Shown: positions 1-14,418, counted from the stretch's first letter. The stretch: 64,000 nucleotides of DNA from Gymnorhina tibicen (GCA_013399875.1 VXAZ01007504.1:124001-188000), one strand, 5' to 3'. The notes: generated by a model from the letters alone, not told the origin. Translations and numbers: made by a program.

Positions 1-3000
1 CCTTGGTTTTGGTGATGTCAGTGATGCAAGGAAGTGGTTTTACATGATGGAGATAGCTCTTTAATCATTTATGAAAACCATGCAGTTCAACTGCTGACTG
101 TATGACTGCAATGGCTGAATGTAACAGCAGGCTGTTGGAAAACAAGACTTCCTAAACATACAATGGAAAATTCTGTCTCTGACAATCCCCTGAGGATCCC
201 ACTGCATTTGTAGCAGACAGCCAGTCTCACCTAGGAAACTACAAGCTAAAGTGCTTTGTCTGGGTAAAATTTGGTTAAACAAAGCTATCTCTGTAAAGAG
301 GAGAATGTCTGTGGCAGATTCACACAAAAAGTGCCTGATGGTGAGCAAGAAGGAAGACTTTGCTGAAGGGTTTGAAGTAGGCAGTCTTTTCCTCTTTTCT
401 CAGAGTGAATGGTTTCAAGTAATGAGGATCTAGGTGAAGATTTTCTTACTTCACAACCCCATTTTCTTAAATGGAGGTTTGATAAGGTTTGCTTCAGTTT
501 AGCTAGGAAATCTGTCTATCACTGACAAATCCATTTGCTTTTCCTGGGAAGGAAATTAGATCAGCCCCCGCTGACGAGGCTGTGACTGAAGCTGGGGTGC
601 AGTAACTGGGACCAGCATGATGCTGGGAGGATATAGGGGAAGAAACATGAAATCTGTGGAAACAGGAAAGGAAGGAAGAAAAAAGCAACCAAAAATACAG
701 AGTAGGGATCACCCTGCCCTGCAGCTACATAGCCATGACAGCAGTTGTCTGAAACAAGGGAAGAAGGTTTTGCTCATCTCTGTTCTAGTCAAATCCAGAA
801 ACAAAACAAAACAAAATAATTCCTCGGGCATCTCCTGTTAAGGGGTTGCAGTTTTTTTCCCCAGCTGATTTAGCAAGTAGCACTCAGTTAAAATTCATTT
901 TGCACTCAGCTAAAACTTGAAATAAATATGCACTGGGCTACTCTAAGATTGACGTGAGACATTCACTTTAAGAGCCCTGACAGTATCACTGGCCTTAGCG
1001 TCTTGTGACCTGCAGCACTAAGTCTACCTGCTGACCATTAGTACCAGTCTCTTATCACCTCCTTTTCAGCAGACACTACTGTAGATTTAAGGACAATGAA
1101 CTGTTTCTCCTTGCCTTGAGGTTTTTGGTGTTTTAATGTGTCATATCTTTTCTTTTCCCCAAGAAATAAAAACTTTTAGCTAGAAAATCATTTCTCTTGG
1201 ATTAGATGCAGTTGTTGATGCCAAAAATAATACAACTTTTAGATTAACAATATTTTTCAAAGAGTGAATCAGATGACTGATCTCTTCATTTAATAGCCTC
1301 TGTTAGCTTCTTCTGCTTATGAGAGGACATAATTTGCCTCTCTCTTATTTTATTTTTGGGAAGTTTAGCAGTACAAGAATGCTCCCTTAGGATCACAAAG
1401 CAAAGTTGGAGACTAGAGATGCAGAAGGAGTATTTGTTAAAAAGTATATAATTGCAAGTGCCAGTTTTTTCTATAAAAAGGAAGCTGAGAAGCATGCTAT
1501 GAGTGTTCATTTGCAAAGTCTCAAGCTGTGACTTCGTAGCTGTGAATCTCATTCCGCTATTGTCAAAGCACCGCATTGGTAATTGGCAAGAATGGATGGC
1601 TGGCCACATACAAAGTAACAAAAGTTACAAGATCAGCAGCAACTAAATATACTTGCTTCTTCTCCAAAGTGTATAATCTCCTTTTATTCTTTTTCCTCTG
1701 AGAGCTGTATGATAGGTGATGAAGTATGAAGTTGGGGAATAAAGGGAAAATGCAATCCCCGTGACTTAAAGCTGGAATCCAAGCCCTCTGCTTGCCTTCC
1801 CCTCCTCTCTGCCCTGGAGCAGAGCGTAGTGCTGCAAGAGGGGCCAAAGTGACAACAGCATCCAGCGAGCATTCATCAGGGTTACTCACCAAACCCTCCA
1901 GGGACCACCAAGTGCCTGGATGCATTAAACCACACACTTGTATCTGCAGCTCATTCTCCCCAGGGGAATAGCATCACCAGCTGGGAGAGGGAATGTGGAA
2001 GGAAGTTCTTATTAATATCATGTGTCACAGTAGGACGTAAAGTGACATGACACACAATGTGATGGAATGCAACTTGGTATAACATCAGCTATCTAAGCGG
2101 TAGGGATTTCACCTCAGCAGCAACCTAGACTGAAAATGTCTGCTATAAATTCCTGTAATGTAGGAAAGATGCTGTAAAGAGATTGTGCCTCTTTTTCTGC
2201 AACAGCTGTGAATAATTTGACATTTAGGCAATAGTGTAATAAAAATAATAAATAATAATGTAGCCAGAGCCTGTTGGATCCTTTAATAGATGCAGCACGT
2301 GAACTGCTGGAGTCTCTTGAGCATTTCTGAAATGTTATCAGAAAACACAGGAAAAGAAGATCCCATTGGTAGCTCTGAATGTCCCCTCATGATTCCCTAT
2401 CCAGATAATTTGCTTAGACTCATCACCTTTACTATCATAAATCAAACCTTGATGTGATTTTAAGTCCCTTAGCTACCCACACAGAAAAGATATTTTATTA
2501 GATTGTTTTCTGTTGCCTTTTATCCTCTCCTGTTCCAAGAAGTTTGGTAAATATCAAGGCAAGTTTTGAAATTATAGGGAATTTGAAAGTGTTTGTGTTG
2601 GGGGGTTTTTGGCTCAGTTTTGTCCTTTACTTTGATGGAATCTCTGAAGGAAAATTTTTATCATTTGGTGGATGAAGAAGACCTGATTTTGTGGTGTATG
2701 AAAACTGAGAGAGTTGGGTGGAGGCTTAAGATTTACAAAAATGGTTTCTCTAGAGTAAAATGGGGAAATTTTGAATTTAATTTCTGGCTGTTTTACACAA
2801 AATTAACTTTCAAAGACATGAGTTGTGCCGCTCCAGCTGTGGTTCTGGAACAGTAAATTGGGTGGTAGCACCATGACTGGGTGAGAAGTCACCACAAAAA
2901 GTTATGTAGATCTCAGAATACTACAACCTAAAATGGGTGCTTCTAAAAGAAGTAGGAAGCAGGAGTATTCAAAATATGAAAGAAATGTCATTATGCAAGG

Positions 3001-4170
3001 AAATGTGGATATTTCAAATTTTATTTTGAACATGCTAAAACAAAACTAGTTTAAGCCATCAATGAATGAAAATTATATATCCATGCTCCAAAAAAATGAC
3101 TTTGTCTCAAAGCTGAAAGTCTGCACCTTTACTTTAGCCCTTCTAAACTCTCAAACATCACCAAAAAAAAGTATAGTGCAAAACCACTCTTTTCACCTGA
3201 TTGTTTTTCTTTCTGATGGAAAACTAAACTAAACCAAAGTAAAATCCCCATGCAAATGGCTCAGGTTCCATTTTAACATCAGAACTACATCTCCCAGTGG
3301 ATTACACTCACTGCCAAGACCTTGTGACTCGCAGTATTGGTGTGGCCATATGGAAGGCAATATGGCAGGAACAGGGACTCCTACTCAGGAAAGGGGCCAA
3401 GAGGTGTTTTGAGAAGGATTGCAGGAACAGGGAGATATGCAAGGAGCTGTGCAAAAGACTAAGGAAGCACTGATTAAAAGGTCTGTCATGGGGAAAGGAC
3501 CAGAAATTGAAGTGATTGTTGTAGGCAGACTGGGAGGGAAGTAAAAATGAAGCAGCAGATGGAAAAACTCGGGAAAGGTGCTGGATTTAAAGAGCAGGGG
3601 TATGGCATGATTCTGACAGGTGAATATTTGCTACAAATTGAAGTGTCAGGATCAAGACAATTAGTTACTAAGGTGGTCTTAAAGCTCAATTTTCTTCAGC
3701 ATAGTGAATGTCAGAATATTTTCAAAGACTTTAATTTTCAAGTTGTGTGATTCAACAGACTGCATTTTGTCCATAAGGGGAATGGGTTAAACCTGAAGTT
3801 GAAAGGCAAGAAGTCCTACGGAAAAAAAATGGGACATTTGCCTTCATTCGTCTGAACGGGAGGTAATTGAGCCATCTGGAACCGAGCAGAGAAGGATGAA
3901 CAGCATCTCTGAAGAGAATGTGGAAGTGACAGCCTCTCTGAGCACTGCTTTCCAACATGGAACTCAGCCTGGCCAGAGGGGTCCTGTGAGGATAGCAGCA
4001 GGTGAGGCAGAGAGGTGGTGGGTAAGTGTGAGTGAGAGAGACACTGATAAATGTTTTCCAGCTTTGACAAAGTAAGCTTGAGCAAATGTGTTGTTCTCTG
4101 CCCAAGAAGGATGCTGTGGGGCAGAGCCTCTCCCCAAGCAATGCACTCAGCCAGTTGACCAAAAAATTTT
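1..4170. other. Unique noncoding DNA, no gene recognised
   Basis: I see no splice-flanked exon, RNA gene or interspersed repeat here that I can name. Short low-complexity runs occur: an AAAAC run near 799-818 and a TAA/AATAA run near 2237-2260. Open frames are all under 140 codons, sit in several overlapping frames on both strands and carry no family motif, so I treat them as chance. Old, unrecognisably diverged repeats could be present. Confidence 0.6.
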
Positions 4171-4227
4171 GATTTGCTTTAGAAAGGCTGATTTGCTTTA
4201 GAAAGACTGTTTTGCTTTGAAAAAACT
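4171..4227. repeat. 19-bp tandem repeat, three copies
   Basis: Three adjacent 19-base units start at 4171, 4190 and 4209. Units 1 and 2 differ at one base (ending GGCT against GACT); unit 3 has several changes. The shared core is TTTGCTTTAGAAAG. This is a direct reading. It is a small local tandem duplication with no known function. Confidence 0.85.
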
Positions 4228-7200
4228 ACCACTGGCTGTCTCTGCTCCCCATTTCAGAGCAGCTCTAGGCAGTTCTGTGAGGGTGGGCAAGGGGCATGGG
4301 TCCGGGAGCAGGCTTTACACATGGTGCAGCCCCAAAAACCCACCCATGCTGCTGAGCAAATTCCAGCTGCATCTGAATTAAGAAGTACTCATGAGTCCAT
4401 GCCTCAAGTCTCTCAAGGTACCAGACCCAGGGACCTTTAGTACAAAATGACTCCTCTGCACAACGAACACAGACGCATCCTCCATGTGGCCAAGCAGGAT
4501 GGAGATGGATGCAAACCTGCCTGCAAAACCCCTGAACACATCTGGGAATGCAGCTATGGTGTGTGGTGTGGTGCAGGCAGTTTGAAGGGCTCTCAACTAA
4601 CCCTGCTAAAAATACAGGCTCATATATCCTCTATGGATCAGCCATCCCTTTTTTCCTCCTCTGCAAAAGTCTGTTAAACCTGTTAATGACCTCCTTGACA
4701 GCACTGCCAATCCTGACAATGGCTTGGGAGGAAGCCCTGGGAATATCACCTACATCACAGTTCATCACTGTCTCCTTCTTCCCCCATTTCTCCCCACCAA
4801 ACAAGTGTTCTTTCCTAAAGCCTTTCTGTTGCTTTTTGGTTTGATTTTCCAATAATTCCCCCTGCATTGTTGCACTGAACTCATCCATTCAAAGACAAAC
4901 TCCCATATAGTTAAACAGTAATTATGGGAAAGGCCAGGGCACATGGACCTACACCCACAGCAGCACAGTGATAAAATAGTTCTGTCCCAGATCCATACTC
5001 ACTGCACAGTCTATTTTGAACAGTCTCCTGATAATTTTGTGAGTTTTACAGGGCAACATAAGGTTAGGCAGGCCTTTTGTAGATCACGGTGAGTAGCAGC
5101 AAGTAGTTGCTGACAGACAGAAAAGGCTGCATCTCTTCAGCACTAATGTCTGCACTCTGCAGAACACATCTCTTTTAAACAAGAAATATCAGTAAAGGAA
5201 AGTCTAACAGCATTTGGAAAGAGCTAGGGAACACATATTGGGGGATTTTATTGCAATTCTTTGCCTATTATAGACGTGCATTTTTCTGTGCTGTCTAACT
5301 GCTGTCTGGGGCTCCGTTTTGGGAACTGCATAGAGCAAGGCAAAGCTGAGGAGCTGACAAATGGGCAAGCAGGCTGGCACAGAGTATAGCACTAACAAAG
5401 CCTCCCCCAACAGCTGCTGCCCCTGGACCAGCCACTTCTTTCATCACAGCCCCACAGTGATGCTTCACAGTGCACATCATAGGGGATAATCTGGTTGCAT
5501 TGGCTTACCTCAGATACTCCATCAAAGCCCATGGCAAAACTACACACATCTTCCCTTGTGTTACGCTATGAGCAATATCAAAACATAAGGAGGCCAATTC
5601 ATTCCTTTAACTCAATTTCTACTTTCTCTCCCTTTAGTAAGTACATCCACGCTGCTAATAATGTTTCCTTAGTCCTCTACCAGGACTTGGTCCTTTTCTT
5701 TTTCCCTTTAAAGCAGAAAAAAAAATTGATACTATTGGAGTTGGTTTCATTTCACTTTCAGAAAAGTGAAGCATGCTGCAGCAAATATATGCAGTTGGAC
5801 TTGTGTGGCTAGAACTCCCACACACACAGACCATTCCTCCTGGGAACTGAAACGCTTTTACCATGTGTTGGGTGACAAAATACATTAGTGTGTTCCTTAT
5901 ATAGAAACACCATATACTGCTGTGTTTTAAGCATAATGGGATAGGAACATTGTAACATGAGCTCTAGAAAGTTGGACTCAGATGAGTGAGCACTAATTGT
6001 TCCCAAGGAAAGGACTGAGATGAGATTTAGCTTCTGTGTTATGTTCTAGTGGATATGCAGCAGGCAGCTTGTATTTGCTTTGGGAAGTTTGGCATATTCC
6101 ATTGCAAGTGATTTGATAGAAAAACACATGTATCCTGCATAAACATCAAGGAAATCTGTATTTAATGAAAGCAAGGCTGCATGTGCATATACACAGAGAA
6201 GAAAGGAGGAAAAAAGAGGCAGCAGTGCAACTGTACTTACAACCAGGCTGCAGGTGAACCCTGAGACAGATAACCGTTCACCAGAAGTCATCTTCACCCC
6301 TTAAATTCACATGTCTAGATCCTCTCACCTACTGGGGAAACAAGAGAAATGTCTCCTATCTTATAAGGCAGTGGATGTGTGTACCACTTGACAAGAAGAT
6401 GCTCTGTGCTCCCATACAAAGTTCATGTAACAACCACATTGTTTTACGGGTCACAGATAAAAGACTTGGAGGTAGACCTTTATGTTTGGTTGTGGTTTTC
6501 TTTCTTTTTTCACCTTTGGATTGCCCTTTAAAAGAATACTTAAGAAACTTAATTCCCAATACTTCTAATTGCAACAAAAACCTAACAGCATTAGTTTCTT
6601 GAGCCCGATCCTGAAAATGGCTCTGGAAGCAGCCTTGCATAAACCCAGGGTAACAGCATTACCAGAGCATGGAGCTGGGCTCTGAGCAGGTAAGGGGATA
6701 CTAGAAATTACTCGTGCCAGGAAATTGGCATTTATAAAGCTTGACCTGTCCTGTGTGAAATGATGAGGCTTGTGAAAGCTAAATCGGTCTTCAAGGAATA
6801 GCACTAATATCAGTCCATCATTCCAGCTCTGCAATAACCAGACGTGGAAGACTTAGTACCTTAATAGCTTGTTTATGGGTCAGCCTGGGCTCCTGTGCCC
6901 TGCACGCAGGGCCTCGGTCTGCAGTCTTGCAAGGAAACATCCCAGTCTTTGTTCAGTTTGCTTTTCCTACCTATAAAAGAGGTTTCTGGAGAGGCTTTGA
7001 AAAAACACAGCAGCAGAAGAAAGAAGCAGAATGATTTTTGGACTTGCCTTTCTAGAAACGCCTATCCCTGCTGCCTGCACTTGTGCTTTGACAGCAAAAC
7101 TGCTCTGGAACCACTGATGTAGTCTTGTCTTTTGAGAGGTGTCAGGGAGATCTGGGCATAAAATCCAGGGCACGACTGTGCATTAAGCAGCACCATTTTC

Positions 7201-10200
7201 ACCTCTCTCTAGCTCTCTGTACTGCAGCAGATTCTTTCTTCAGCATTGCTTTTAAAGGAGAAACTCCTTAACTATTTCTCTTGACATTTGGGTTTAAAAG
7301 ATTTTTTTTTTAACATCTATTGCTATATATGCTTCACTTTACTGTTTTGTTCCCTTTCTCCCAATTATTTTGAAAAGATTTGCCATGGCCACATTCACTT
7401 TATATTTCTGGCATTTTGGGATTTCAAACTTGAAAATATGTCTCAAATACCAGCATGAGTTTCAGACAATGAAATCATGAGCTTGAAAGAAAGAGCCTAA
7501 GCTGTCCATCAGCAGTAATGTTGACTGTGTGACAGAATGCATACAGCTTGTTATCCAGGAAAGGAAATATTTTTTTTTTAGTGCAGGAAATTACCAGAAC
7601 GGCCACAATAGCATTTATTAAAGAGATAAGAAAAGGGATTAATAAACTGCAGTTGTTGGAGCATTCTGAGTACAGTGATGGGCCAGTGAAATGTTTTCAG
7701 TGTTCTGATCAAGAATTAAGTAAGGTGTTCAGGGTATAAAGGTAACCCAGCTCAGGGGATACTTGCCCAAGAATATATTTACTTTGGAGATAGTTTTTCT
7801 GAAAGACTGGTTGGTGTTATAATTGCTTCAAGCTTCTAATTATTTTATAGCTTAAATGAAATTACTTCAGAGGAAAATATTGGTTTCTCTTACATCTATA
7901 CTGTGGTATAATTTAAGAACAGGTAAAATTGAGCATCAAATAAAAATTTAACACAATTAGATTCTGATCCACAGCAGTATTAAAACCTAACTTTTTATAT
8001 CTGAGAAATTTCATGATCTCCTATGGCAGTGCTGTCTCAGCTGAGTTCTTTATGATACCTACAACCATATATCAACCACATCAAAACAGATTATTAATAT
8101 CTTATTATGAAAAAGAAAAAAAGCTTTATTTTTATGCTATTAAAAAAATCTGAAATAATAAAAACACTCCTGACTTTTCTCTGGATATGAATCTACACAC
8201 AATTGCTGTGGTGTACGAGAGCATCTCAATCTGGGTTGCTGCAGTAAAGAACAATCAGAGTAGTGCTTTACCTTCTTGTCTAAGGTTAGAGACAATTGTC
8301 ATTATCTCATCCTCCTTCATTTCATATAATTCTCCTTCAGGAGAAGAAGCGAGGAGGGCTGGCATACCTGTTGCTCAAAACTGACAGATGTCTTTGCTCT
8401 TATTACAAGCTTAATCATAATTCAGTTCTTCGCAGTGTGACTGTGTCTTATGCTGGATCTACTGAAACTGCAGATACCTTGAAAGAAAGCAAGAAAAACA
8501 TTAACTATGTTTTGCTGATCAGTTGGTGTCAATAAATATCCAGATTTTTTTTTTTTTAAGGCTGAGCCTACTTAATTTATGTTTTTATTAAATGCCAGAA
8601 GCAGAGGACAGTCTGAGTGTAAAATATTGCAAACTGGGGAAAAAAAAGGTGACTCTGCTGTATGGTCAGTTTCCTTAAGCCATTCATCATTAGCCCTGTG
8701 CTCCTTGTGACCTTTCCTAGCCCTCTGCTGTGCAGGGACGTGACTACAGCAAGAGGTCGGATGCTTCTTCACCACTGTCAGTCTCCACTTGAATGCTTAT
8801 TTTTGGCCGTAGAGTGAGACAATTTGGGAGGGAAGAATCTTTATGTTAGAAAGCAATCATTAAGGAAAAATTAGGTAGGCTACACCGTTGTGTAGGGTAT
8901 AAGGATCTGGATGAATGTAATATAGTCCCTTGGCAGCTGAGATGGTGTATCTGCTTTTAAAATTTGCCTTCTGCAGATTTTTAAAGCTGTGATTACAAAA
9001 TCCCAGGTACAGGGGAGCAGAGGATGCTCCACAGGGAGCTAATGGTCTCTTGAGAAATATGCTGAGGGGATACAGCCCCCTTTAAATACATTTTTACCAA
9101 CATATGGTCACATTTCATATGCCACAACCCCACTATTTTGGGCATGACTGTGCGGGATACAAAACAGTGCTTTATAGTCATACACAGAGACATACAAACA
9201 TGGTAGGTGTGCTGGGATGACTGCCCTCCTTCCTGAACAGTAATGTCTCTTACTGCCTGATACAGCCAGCCCTGCCCACTGCTGCTCTTCTGTGTCTGCA
9301 CATGAAGCCCTTTGTGATAAAAACTCTCTTTTTCTTGTTCTTCTGCATTGTAGCCAGCCCTCTGCTAGGATGTGAGGTGATGCAAAGCCTTATGTTTTTC
9401 ATATCTGATGGGAATGGATCCACAGCCTTGGTGCAATCACACACAGGTCTGACTTGCTGAAATGCTGAATTATGGATGAATTATTTCAAGTCAAGAGGGG
9501 AAGGCATTGCAGATCATCTGGGAAAGACTGTGACTGGCATGAAGCCACTGGAATTGTAAACTGGATAGGGTCCACAGGCTGGAGGTATATCCTCCTGACA
9601 CTAAGCATGCAGGCAGAAAGCTTTAAAGCAACTTAATGAAAACAGTGAATGACATCATCAAATAACTCTCAAGATTTATCAAAAGCATTTGTCATTTTTA
9701 GGATAAAAAGAAGAGATTTGCACATTACTGGCCAAACTGAGTAAACTATTCCTGCCATCCTGCCCTTCCCTTTTCTTGCTACATTCATCTCCTTTGTCTT
9801 CTATTTGACTAAGTCCACGATTACATCTTCCTGTTAAAATGGGAATAAGATAGCTGTTCCCAGTGAATTTAGCAGGTGCTTAGAAAGAACTTTGGAGCAA
9901 AAGCAAGATCAGGATTTGGAAAGACCTGCAAATAAATTTATCCTAGCAAATTACTCCAACTGCTTTCCACTGAGAAATGGTCACTTTCCCACAGTCCTTC
10001 TTGCACTATTCAAGGCAATGTTTGCAAAGGATAACTGATAAATTCATCTCGATTTTGTAAAGCTTAACTACATGTCTTGGTACTACTCCTCCGTAAAAGT
10101 CTATATGGTAGCTTTATCCTGACTATGAAAGGAAAAGTCACTTAAGGCAAACTGGATAGGGAGCAGCAGAATAAAATGCACATATACGGCTTAGCTGCAA

Positions 10201-10590
10201 TTTTTTACCACAATCATCTCCTGTTGCTATGGAGAGACAGGTTTTATATATGTGCCAGCAAAATCAGGTTCTTCAGTGCCAAGCTACCAACTATTGCAGA
10301 GATTTTAAAGATGAGTGGCAGAAGTTTCTCTCCTAAATGGGGGATTCTGAAGGACAGAGGACATTAATCTCCATTTGTCAATTAAAGATTTGCTCAGTCA
10401 TTTGAAACCACTAGATTTTTGGCACACCTAACATAATTAACTCCACCTGAAGTAATTATAATGAAGTCAACACAACACAGAACTCTCACATTTATTATAT
10501 AATATAGCTATTGTGGTGCTAATTTTTTTTTTAATTTGATAATATATTCCAGCAGATGCCAAATCTGCTCTTCTTTTCTCTCTTTTGGCA
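4228..10590. other. Unique noncoding DNA, no gene recognised
   Basis: About 6.4 kb of AT-rich sequence with poly-A and poly-T runs and no recognisable exon, RNA gene or named repeat. Predicted frames are short (105 codons or fewer) and conflict between strands. Nothing here rises above background by eye. Confidence 0.55.
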
Positions 10591-10621
10591 ACAAACAAAC
10601 AAACAAACAAACAAACAAAAA
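10591..10621. repeat. (AAAC)n microsatellite
   Basis: Seven consecutive C residues spaced exactly four bases apart within an A run form a near-perfect AAAC tetranucleotide repeat. It could be a polymorphic marker. Such runs sometimes derive from the A-rich tail of a retroposon, but no retroposon body is recognisable beside it. Confidence 0.9.
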
Positions 10622-12649
10622 TAGAGGCAAAACGCAACATGGAAGACTACCGGGGGAAAAAAGTGAAAAGCAGTAAAAGACTACCTAAGAAAAATTAAAG
10701 TCAGAGTATTCAGAATCCACTGATCTCATCCTCTGATTTGATGAAGTTTTATGTGGCATTTCTTAAAATGTGGTTTTCAGCCTTAAGGTTCATATTTTCA
10801 AACTTCCTTCACACCTTTAGAATAGAGGAGGTTATTTCTAAAAAAAAAAAAATCTTCTTTAAAGAGATACACAATGCAGAAATAAAAAATAAATTAGAAA
10901 AGACTTTAAGTGCTACTAGCCCCCCAAGAGTTATGGTAGCTGGCAACACTCCTATAACAATAGCTGTTAAAGATGAAGCACCTGGAAAATACTATCAACA
11001 GAAACAAAATGTGGTGTTAACACAGATCCAGTGTCAAGTATTCCCCAGATTTCATGAGGCTGGCAAGAAATGGACTCAGGTGCACTGGAGAAAAGAGGCT
11101 GCCAGCAATGCACAAGGCTGTTTTGTAGGCAGTGTTAATTTAAAAGATGTGAGCAAAAGCAGAGAATAGCATATTCTACCTTGTTCTCTGCCTCAACCAT
11201 AAAATGCGGATTTATTCTTATCCACATTTGCCTTTATCAATACTCCTCTGATTTGGGATCAGTTAGGAAAACGCTTTTAACAATGGGCACAGGGAACGTT
11301 ATTCAGCATTTCAGCAAGCAGCACGGCGATCTAATCTCCTGCCAGAGTCCAGCTCCAACAAAGCCACCCGGTTCACAGCCTTCTGTCTTCCAACACTGCA
11401 TCTTGCGATCCCATCTGCTATCAGCCTGAGCCACACCATAGCTTGCTAAAAGCTTATGCTGGCCCAATGAGCATACCTAGAGCTGTCTAGAATGCAGAAG
11501 AAATCCTACCAAGCATGTAACACTGTTCATTAAGCACAAAGGAGTTCAGCTACCTGCATCCTATCCACTAGGGCTCCACCAAGACCCTTGGAAGTCTGAG
11601 TTGCTGGGGTAAAGCACTGCTCTTGCACCAGGACAGTTGAAATAGCCACAGCAGTTCCTTGCTTATCGAAACTAAAATTCACCTTTTTTTTTCCTATATT
11701 TTATCTTGATCTCATTCCTCTGCTCATTCTCTCCAGAGCAAACACCCAGGGAAGAGCTGGTATCACCAGAAGAAAGCAGGGAGCAATTGCCAACAAAGGA
11801 AGCTGTGCTCATTCCAGTTTTCCAGGAAAGATGGCAATCACCATTTTGGCTAATACCAAGGCTGAACCAAGACATTTAAATGTAAAAGCTTGATTTGAAA
11901 CAAAGACAGACCTGAAACCAGATCTAGGAGCCTGAAGTATGCTCTTGAAAGACATCAGATTAAAGAGCTGTATTTTCCTTTTCAGTTTATCTGACTGACT
12001 ACTGAGTTAAATATACCTGTTGTTTTCTGACATTCATGTGAGCTATCATCTCAGACTGTATTTCAGTAGAATTACTAGTTCAATATTCAGAGCTGCTTCA
12101 CTATATTGTGCATCTGAACGCATACTTGAATTCTAAACAGGTAAACATTTAATAAAAAAATCTCCACCATAAGAAGTAGAATGACAGAAACAAAAAAACA
12201 AGAATCAAATCCCAGAGCTGTTCTCATAAATCCCCTCAAGCTCTATAATGACCTGGTGGGCGATCAGTGGTGACGTGACATGCATTTGACAGCTCGGTCT
12301 AGTTCCTGCTGGACCACACTACTTCAAGTAGATTTCCACTCCCTCCACAACTGTAGCTTCCTGTCTTTGAGCAACTGCAGCAACTCCTGCATTCCCAGCA
12401 CCACCCCAGTGCATCTGTCTAGATCCCTGCACCACAGTCCACAGGTCCGCGATCCTCTGATCCCCAGGCAGCTGCTTCCCACCCTCAGCCCCACAGCACT
12501 ATGCGGACTACCTGAAGGCGCAGGGAAGAGGGCATTGTATCTGCTCTCTCTTCTGGAGGTACGTCCACAGCACATGGAGAATCCCACAACAGGAAATAAA
12601 GCACAAATGCAGGGCATACAGAAAAGATTGTCTAGCTCAGACAGAAATT
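10622..12649. other. Unique noncoding DNA with one 143-codon open frame
   Basis: The plus-strand frame at 10738-11169 runs 143 codons from ATG to TAG. It includes a lysine run encoded by a 12-A tract, which is typical of chance frames. No domain, signal peptide or family motif is visible and no Kozak-like context or splice structure supports it. A second plus frame at 12280-12678 (132 codons) runs into a CR1 relic and is rejected for that reason. The 12240-12560 part is richer in GC than its surroundings, but I cannot name it. Confidence 0.5.
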
Positions 12650-12757
12650 ATGGGCTTGATGCAGGAATCAGTGGGTGAAATCCTATGTTCTGTGCTATGC
12701 AGAAGCTCGGGCAAGATAAATGGTTCCTTCTGGCCCTTTTATCTGTGAGTCTGTAAT
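12650..12757 (+). mobile_element. Old CR1 LINE 3' end fragment
   Basis: The segment reads like the 3' end of an ancient CR1 subfamily: 'ggaatca-gtgggtgaaatcctatg', then 'ctgtgctatgcag', a degraded 'gatgatca', 'tggttccttctggccctt' and a final 'atctgtgagtctgta' tail. That order of phrases is characteristic of older CR1 copies in turtles, crocodilians and birds. It has many substitutions and no ORF2, so it is a dead, 5'-truncated copy. The left boundary is uncertain by tens of bases. Confidence 0.7.
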
Positions 12758-13959
12758 TGGGCACTTTGCTGGTGATACAGAACACTTGTAGCAAAATCTG
12801 AAGATCTGTCTTCCTTTCACAAGAGAAGCCTTGTGCAAGAGCAAAAGCATCCTAGAATTACCAGAGGACACATTTTCATAGGTAAAGAAAAGACTCTAAA
12901 TCAAAAGTAGTAACATGTATGATGTTTCCCGTGAGAATTCCCCCATCCCATTCCCTGTTTCCACCATGTTTATCGAAGGCATAATTAGAGAAAGTGATAC
13001 ATATTGGATTGAATAGGTGTCTCCATGGGAGCTGAACGACTTTGAAGATCAGAGTCTTTTCTAGGATAACATTTTTGTATTTTGTATGAGAATTTTGTAC
13101 ACTAACTTAATTTTTCATTACCCAGTCGGACAGGAGCATTATCTATAAACTTCTTCTGTGGATGTGGTTGAGAGAGAATCCTACTTTAAAGCCTTTCAAG
13201 TATGTGAACACATCTCCTCAACAAACCCAATTATACTTGTTCCAGTGTGCAAAGGTAATCAATTGTACTACAAGGCCTGAAGATCCCCTTGAGACTTTCT
13301 TGACTGAGAAAATACGCATCTTTGTATACAATCTGTTGGGGATACCCCTCTATGTGATTTAAAAATCAAGACCAGCTGTGTAATTCTATGGCTAACTTCA
13401 GGACACATTGGGTCCACATCCATCCAGCACAGTATTGTGGAATTCCTCACACCCACTACCCATTAAAGAACACTCCAATCTCTGGGACTCACAGGGTGGA
13501 GGGAGTGGCTAATGAGAATTGGGTTGATAATTGCAATTGGATTTGCATTTTTAACAATTGGGATAGCTACTGATAGCTGTATGATTACTCATTTTATTGC
13601 TTCTGCTATTTCAGTCTTTTCTCCTACTGCCCACTATCTTGACCACCCCTATGGACAACCCATGTGAACTGGGGAAAAGTCCCTGGAAAACAGTGTTTGA
13701 GCCACTGCATGGTGTAAGGACCTAAAGATCACAGTTGCCTGTCTCAAACATTGTTACCGTAGAAGGACTTTGCCGTGAGAGAAGCACAGAATGGAGCAAC
13801 AGACTGGCACTGGCTCCGGGCTTGGAGAGGTCTGGCTGGCACATCCTGGGTAATGCATCCAGACAAGGGTTCCCACTGTGGCAAGCTATGTAGGGCGGCA
13901 ACTGCTCATACGCATATCACTGGTCAAAGATCACCCCAGGCTGTTGTCCAAGTGTCATC
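12758..13959. other. Noncoding DNA upstream of an LTR-like segment
   Basis: No gene recognised. The last few hundred bases (about 13400-13959) could be internal sequence of the retroviral relic that follows, because a purine-rich stretch (AGGGGGAGG at about 13968, then GGTGGGG at about 13986) lies just before the LTR-like part. I cannot read a convincing pol or env segment, so this is only a possibility. Confidence 0.4.
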
Positions 13960-14233
13960 TCAGGCCTAGGGGGAGGTAAACAAAGGTGGGGCAGAAGAAT
14001 GTATCACTGAAAATGGACGTAAAGAATCCACAAGGAAAGCCAACTCAGCAACTGTGCTGAAGTCAGCTCGGGCTGGATAAAAGGTAACTCTGATACCAAC
14101 TCACAACCTACCCACTGAAAAGAGAAAGACAGAGTGTGGGACTAAACAGCATTAGAAGCAAGGGAATCATTTAACCAAGAGAATAAGAGAACCGTGTAGC
14201 CAAAGAGCATTAATTCCTTTGTTCATAAAAATG

Positions 14234-14241
14234 TATATATA
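14234..14241 (+). promoter_or_regulatory. TATA-like box of the probable LTR
   Basis: TATATATA lies 178 bases before AATAAA, a spacing that fits U3-R of an LTR. Its role depends on the LTR call and it is probably inactive. Confidence 0.35.
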
Positions 14242-14418
14242 GTGAAAATTATTGAACAGTCTCAGGACTTCCACCACCAAGAAGCCCCGGGTGAAGAAGT
14301 CGGGAGGTCACTGGATCCACAGGTGGTGACTGTCTTCCATTTGATCTCTCTCCCTCCCTCTCTCCCTCCTCTCTCTTTTTCTATTTTTTTCTATCTGTCT
14401 ACCTCACATTCACTGTTA

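Noticed and set aside
10738..11169. 143-codon plus-strand open frame
   Set aside because: Contains an A-tract-encoded lysine run, no domain and no splice or promoter support.
12280..12678. 132-codon plus-strand open frame
   Set aside because: Ends inside an old CR1 tail; composition reflects C-rich DNA.
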